DNA from: Desulfobacula sp.
Lineage (GTDB): Bacteria; Desulfobacterota; Desulfobacteria; Desulfobacterales; Desulfobacteraceae
NCBI GenBank assembly: GCA_027858355.1
Contig: JAQICW010000181.1
Span: 1-15,632, forward strand
Direction: 5' to 3'
DNA: 15,632 bases
Shown here: positions 12,825 to 15,632 of the stretch, piece by piece
Numbering within the stretch: position 1 is the stretch's first letter
How the letters are laid out: every line of letters starts with the position of its first letter
Program-made: the position numbers and the translations under genes
The notes under the pieces: model-generated
The model's database searches: none
The model's input: the letters and a program-made list of their open reading frames with translations, nothing else
Told to the model about the DNA's origin: nothing

Positions 12825-15014
12825 ATGGAAGAAAAAGAAATTCATCTAAGAGATTATCTTCGTATTGTCAATAAGCGTAAGGGCACGATAATAACATTTT
12901 TTATCATAACCCTTTTGATCGTTATTATTGCCACATTTACGGCAACACCCATGTTTCGGGCATCAACAAAGGTTATGATCGAAAAAAACACGGCTGGCAG
13001 TTTGACAAGTGCCTATCTATATACCCCCTATGATCCGGAATTTTTGGAAACCCAGTTTCAGCTGATCAAAAGTGCTGTTGTTGTTGAAAAGGTTGTCAAA
13101 AGCCTGGGTGCTGAAAAAATGCATGCTTTTTTTTTCGCGAAAAAAGAGGAAAAAAAATCTTATCTCAGCATGGCAAAAGACTGGGTTAAAGATCAAATAG
13201 CCTCATTAAAAGAAATGGCAGGGATAGAAAAGTTTTTCTCTTCCCAGGATACCATTGAAAAAAATATTCCCCTGGAGATGAAGGTCCCCCCAAGCAAGGC
13301 CCAGCTGCTTGAAAATGTTATTAAATCAGGAATCGCAGCAGAGCCTGTTGCAAATTCAAGAATCGTCCAGATAAGTTTTATGTCCGATAATCCGGCAGTG
13401 GCAACCAAGGTTGTAAATTCCGTTGCCCAGGCCTATATTGACGAATTATTGGACATGCAGATGGAAATATCCGGTTATAGCATTGGCTGGATGGAAAAAA
13501 AGGCTGAGATACAGCGGGAAAATCTTGAAGAGTCTGAAAAAGACCTGAATGACTATAAAAGAAAACATGATATTATCACCATTGAAGACCGTCTCACCGT
13601 TTTGCCTGAAAGACTTTCAGACCTGTCAAAAAATCTTACCAAAGCTGAAACCCGGAGAAAGGAACTATCCGCAGTATACAGCCAGATTAAAAATATAAAA
13701 AAAGAACAGCTTGAGACCATCCCGGTCATTGTTGAAAATACTTCTGTAGGTTCGATTAATAAGACCATATTGAATGCGGAACAGAAAATATCAGAGCTTT
13801 CCAAAAAATATGGTTTCAAACATCCCAGAATGATCACTGCAAAAAATGAGCTTAAAGGCCTTAAAACCAAAAAAATAAAAGAGCTGGAAAAAGCGGTCCA
13901 GACCATTAAAAATGAATACCAGCTGGCCCGTTCCAATGAGAGGGATTTAAAAGAACTTCTGGATCAGACCAAATTCCAGGCAGCAAGGATGGGAGAAAAA
14001 TCCATTCAACTGGACATTCTAAAGAGAAAAGTTTCTACCAACCGGTTTCTCTATGATGCCCTTATCAAAAAAATGAAGGAAAAAGGAATTACCGAACAAA
14101 ATCAGTCAGTGAATGTATGGGTCATTGAAAAGGCACAGATGCCGCAAATTCCTGCAACCCCAAGGAAAAATAGAAATATTCTCCTGGGAATCATTTTGGG
14201 CCTTTTCGGTGGTATAGGCATTGCCTTTTTTCTTGAATATCTGGATAACACAGTTAAAACCCCGGAAGATGTGGAAGAAAAATTCAACATCCCTGTCATA
14301 AGCACCATTGATCTGTTTAAGGATAAAAATCAAACCATTGTTGAAAATGTATTAAACGATAGTTCATCCATGACAGCAGAGAATTTTAAAGGCCTGAGAA
14401 CCTCTGTTTTTCTTTCTGCTGCAGACAAGCCTCCTAAAACCCTGCTCATTACCAGCATGATCCCTAGTGAAGGCAAATCATCCATCTGTTCCTGCCTTGC
14501 TGCAAGCATTGCCCAGACCGGCAAAAATGTCCTTATAATTGATGCGGACATGAGGCGACCCACCCAGTATAAAAACTTTAGCCTTGAGAATACCTCGGGG
14601 TTAAGCTCTTTTCTTGCCGGGATTTCCAAGGAAGATGAAGAGATTGTGATCCAGGTTGATGAAAATCTGCATATCATTCCATCGGGTCCCATACCCCCGA
14701 ATCCTTCCGAGCTTTTGAGCTCAGCAAGGCTTTTAACTCTGATTGAACAGGTTTCCAAGACCTATGATATGATCCTCTTTGATACGCCTCCCCTGGCCAG
14801 TGTAACGGATCCTCTGATCTTAAGCCAGCATGTGGACGGTGTTATCATTGTGACCTGGGCCGGCAAAACAACCCATGAAATTTTAAAAAAGGGACTCAAG
14901 CAGCTGGAAGATATTTCAGCACCCATAACGGGTATTGTGCTCAACAGATTCAATGTTAAGAAAAGCGGATATTATTATAATTATGGTGATTATTACTATT
15001 CATCAGAGTCCTGA
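12825..15014 (+). CDS. Polysaccharide co-polymerase fused to BY-kinase (Wzz + tyrosine autokinase)
   Basis: This 729-aa inner-membrane protein is counted from ATG 12825, two bases after the previous stop; an in-frame GTG at 12816 is an alternative. It has a first membrane helix at about 20-41 (TIITFFIITLLIVIIATFTA), a Wzz domain, long periplasmic coiled coils (about 215-410) and a second helix near 449-471 (NILLGIILGLFGGIGIAFFL). The cytoplasmic kinase has Walker A IPSEGKSS (Lys551), Walker A' LIIDADMRRP and Walker B ILFDTPPL. The C-terminus SGYYYNYGDYYYSSES holds seven tyrosines, the autophosphorylation cluster of BY-kinases. Cycling of this tail controls chain length and export in Wzc systems. 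All kinase motifs are intact. The cognate phosphatase (Wzb-like or PHP-type) is not in the window. Confidence 0.94.
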   Translation: MEEKEIHLRDYLRIVNKRKGTIITFFIITLLIVIIATFTATPMFRASTKVMIEKNTAGSLTSAYLYTPYDPEFLETQFQLIKSAVVVEKVVKSLGAEKMHAFFFAKKEEKKSYLSMAKDWVKDQIASLKEMAGIEKFFSSQDTIEKNIPLEMKVPPSKAQLLENVIKSGIAAEPVANSRIVQISFMSDNPAVATKVVNSVAQAYIDELLDMQMEISGYSIGWMEKKAEIQRENLEESEKDLNDYKRKHDIITIEDRLTVLPERLSDLSKNLTKAETRRKELSAVYSQIKNIKKEQLETIPVIVENTSVGSINKTILNAEQKISELSKKYGFKHPRMITAKNELKGLKTKKIKELEKAVQTIKNEYQLARSNERDLKELLDQTKFQAARMGEKSIQLDILKRKVSTNRFLYDALIKKMKEKGITEQNQSVNVWVIEKAQMPQIPATPRKNRNILLGIILGLFGGIGIAFFLEYLDNTVKTPEDVEEKFNIPVISTIDLFKDKNQTIVENVLNDSSSMTAENFKGLRTSVFLSAADKPPKTLLITSMIPSEGKSSICSCLAASIAQTGKNVLIIDADMRRPTQYKNFSLENTSGLSSFLAGISKEDEEIVIQVDENLHIIPSGPIPPNPSELLSSARLLTLIEQVSKTYDMILFDTPPLASVTDPLILSQHVDGVIIVTWAGKTTHEILKKGLKQLEDISAPITGIVLNRFNVKKSGYYYNYGDYYYSSES

Positions 15015-15019
15015 TTGAT

Positions 15020-15632
15020 ATGTCCTCAAGACTTTCAAAAGGTATAGTTTTTTTCTTAATAATTTTTTCACCCCTGGCATTTGGGACGGTGGAACCATGG
15101 TCCTATGCAGTTATGGAAATTTTAACTGCCCTGGGTCTTTTATTTTTCGTAATTTCCCTGATACAGAAAAAAGAGGACCTATATGCTGTCCCAGGCATTG
15201 TCCCTTTGTTTGTCTTTTTGTCCTATATTCTGTTTCAGCTGCTTCCCCTTCCCCCTTTTATTATTGAATTTCTCTCTCCGGCAGCCTTTTCAATCCAGGA
15301 AAAAGTATTTGCCCTGACAGATAATCATTCATGGATGACCCTGTCTGTTAATCACAAGGCAACTTTGTCTGAATTTTTCAGATATGGCACCTATGTCATG
15401 TTTTACCTTCTGACGGTTCAGCTTTTAAAGGAAAAGGATACTCTCCAGGCTGTGGTTCTCATCATTGCCGTTTTTGGAGGACTGCTGGCTTTTTCATCCA
15501 TACTCCAGTTTTACCTTACCAAAGATATGGCGTTATGGTTCAGATACTCCCCTGATAATTCTATTATTGTAGGTCCCTATGTAAATCACAACCATTATGC
15601 CGGGCTCATGGAAATGATCTTTCCCATTGTAC
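15020..15632 (+). CDS. O-antigen ligase/polymerase-like membrane protein, N-terminal part (3' truncated by window)
   Basis: An open frame starts at ATG 15020, five bases after the kinase stop, and runs off the window without a stop (at least 204 codons). The translation begins MSSRLSKGIVFFLIIFSPLA and shows several hydrophobic helices (for example IVPLFVFLSYILFQLLPLPP and AVVLIIAVFGGLLAFSSILQ). It then has VGPYVNHNHYAGLMEM, the N-H-(F/Y)-A-G pattern that marks O-antigen ligase and Wzy-type proteins before the large periplasmic loop. The FGTVEPWSYAVMEI stretch near residue 22 is also usual for exopolysaccharide-locus members. It would polymerise or ligate repeat units at the periplasmic face. 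The active-site loop lies beyond the window. No separate promoter is visible, so it is part of the export operon. Confidence 0.87.
   Translation, partial: MSSRLSKGIVFFLIIFSPLAFGTVEPWSYAVMEILTALGLLFFVISLIQKKEDLYAVPGIVPLFVFLSYILFQLLPLPPFIIEFLSPAAFSIQEKVFALTDNHSWMTLSVNHKATLSEFFRYGTYVMFYLLTVQLLKEKDTLQAVVLIIAVFGGLLAFSSILQFYLTKDMALWFRYSPDNSIIVGPYVNHNHYAGLMEMIFPIV

Noticed and set aside
1..15632. CRISPR array, tRNA, rRNA or insertion sequence
   Set aside because: No regularly spaced direct repeats, cloverleaf-like sequence, rRNA segment or transposase was found in either strand.

Overview
The window looks like a chromosomal segment of a Gram-negative, probably marine or sediment delta-type bacterium (Desulfobacterota, Desulfobacteraceae-like). 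This is inferred from moderately low GC, a PEP-CTERM surface protein, a PilZ c-di-GMP receptor, a sigma-54-type promoter and a Wzx/Wzy-style exopolysaccharide export set. No rRNA, tRNA or taxonomic marker gene is present, so the assignment is soft.

Region 1 (1-3282) is accessory DNA. It holds the C-terminal part of an AAA_14/DUF4143 ATPase cut by the window edge, a MazEF-type toxin-antitoxin pair with overlapping genes, and a three-gene hipB-hipS-hipT module. In that module the HipA kinase is split into a small HipS (HipA N-subdomain 1) and a kinase HipT carrying the Ser-Ile-Ser motif.

Region 2 (3392-7200) is the most interesting part: a compact operon that looks like a peptide-modifying (RiPP-like) system. 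In order it encodes an HPr-kinase-like protein, a PqqD-like peptide chaperone, a soluble S24/S26-type Ser-His peptidase, a radical SAM/SPASM enzyme, a 53-aa Cys-containing candidate precursor peptide, and a PEP-CTERM surface protein. A strong intrinsic terminator closes it. The candidate precursor is easily missed because it is short. The radical SAM gene has an apparent frameshift at an 11-A run just before its CxxxCxxC motif. The natural-looking start is an ATGA overlap with the peptidase gene, 64 nt upstream of the intact reading frame. An ABC exporter (7311-9134) follows the terminator and could export the product.

Region 3 (9292-15632) is exopolysaccharide-related. It contains a PilZ protein with intact c-di-GMP motifs and a sigma-54 promoter driving a secreted Cys-containing repeat protein of unknown function. 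After a terminator comes an export/assembly operon: outer-membrane beta-barrel (BBP2-like), short Wza-like export protein without a lipobox, a combined Wzz/BY-kinase with a Tyr-rich tail, and the start of an O-antigen ligase/polymerase-like membrane protein that runs off the end. These would secrete and length-control a polysaccharide under c-di-GMP and tyrosine-phosphorylation control. PEP-CTERM proteins are known to occur in organisms with such loci.
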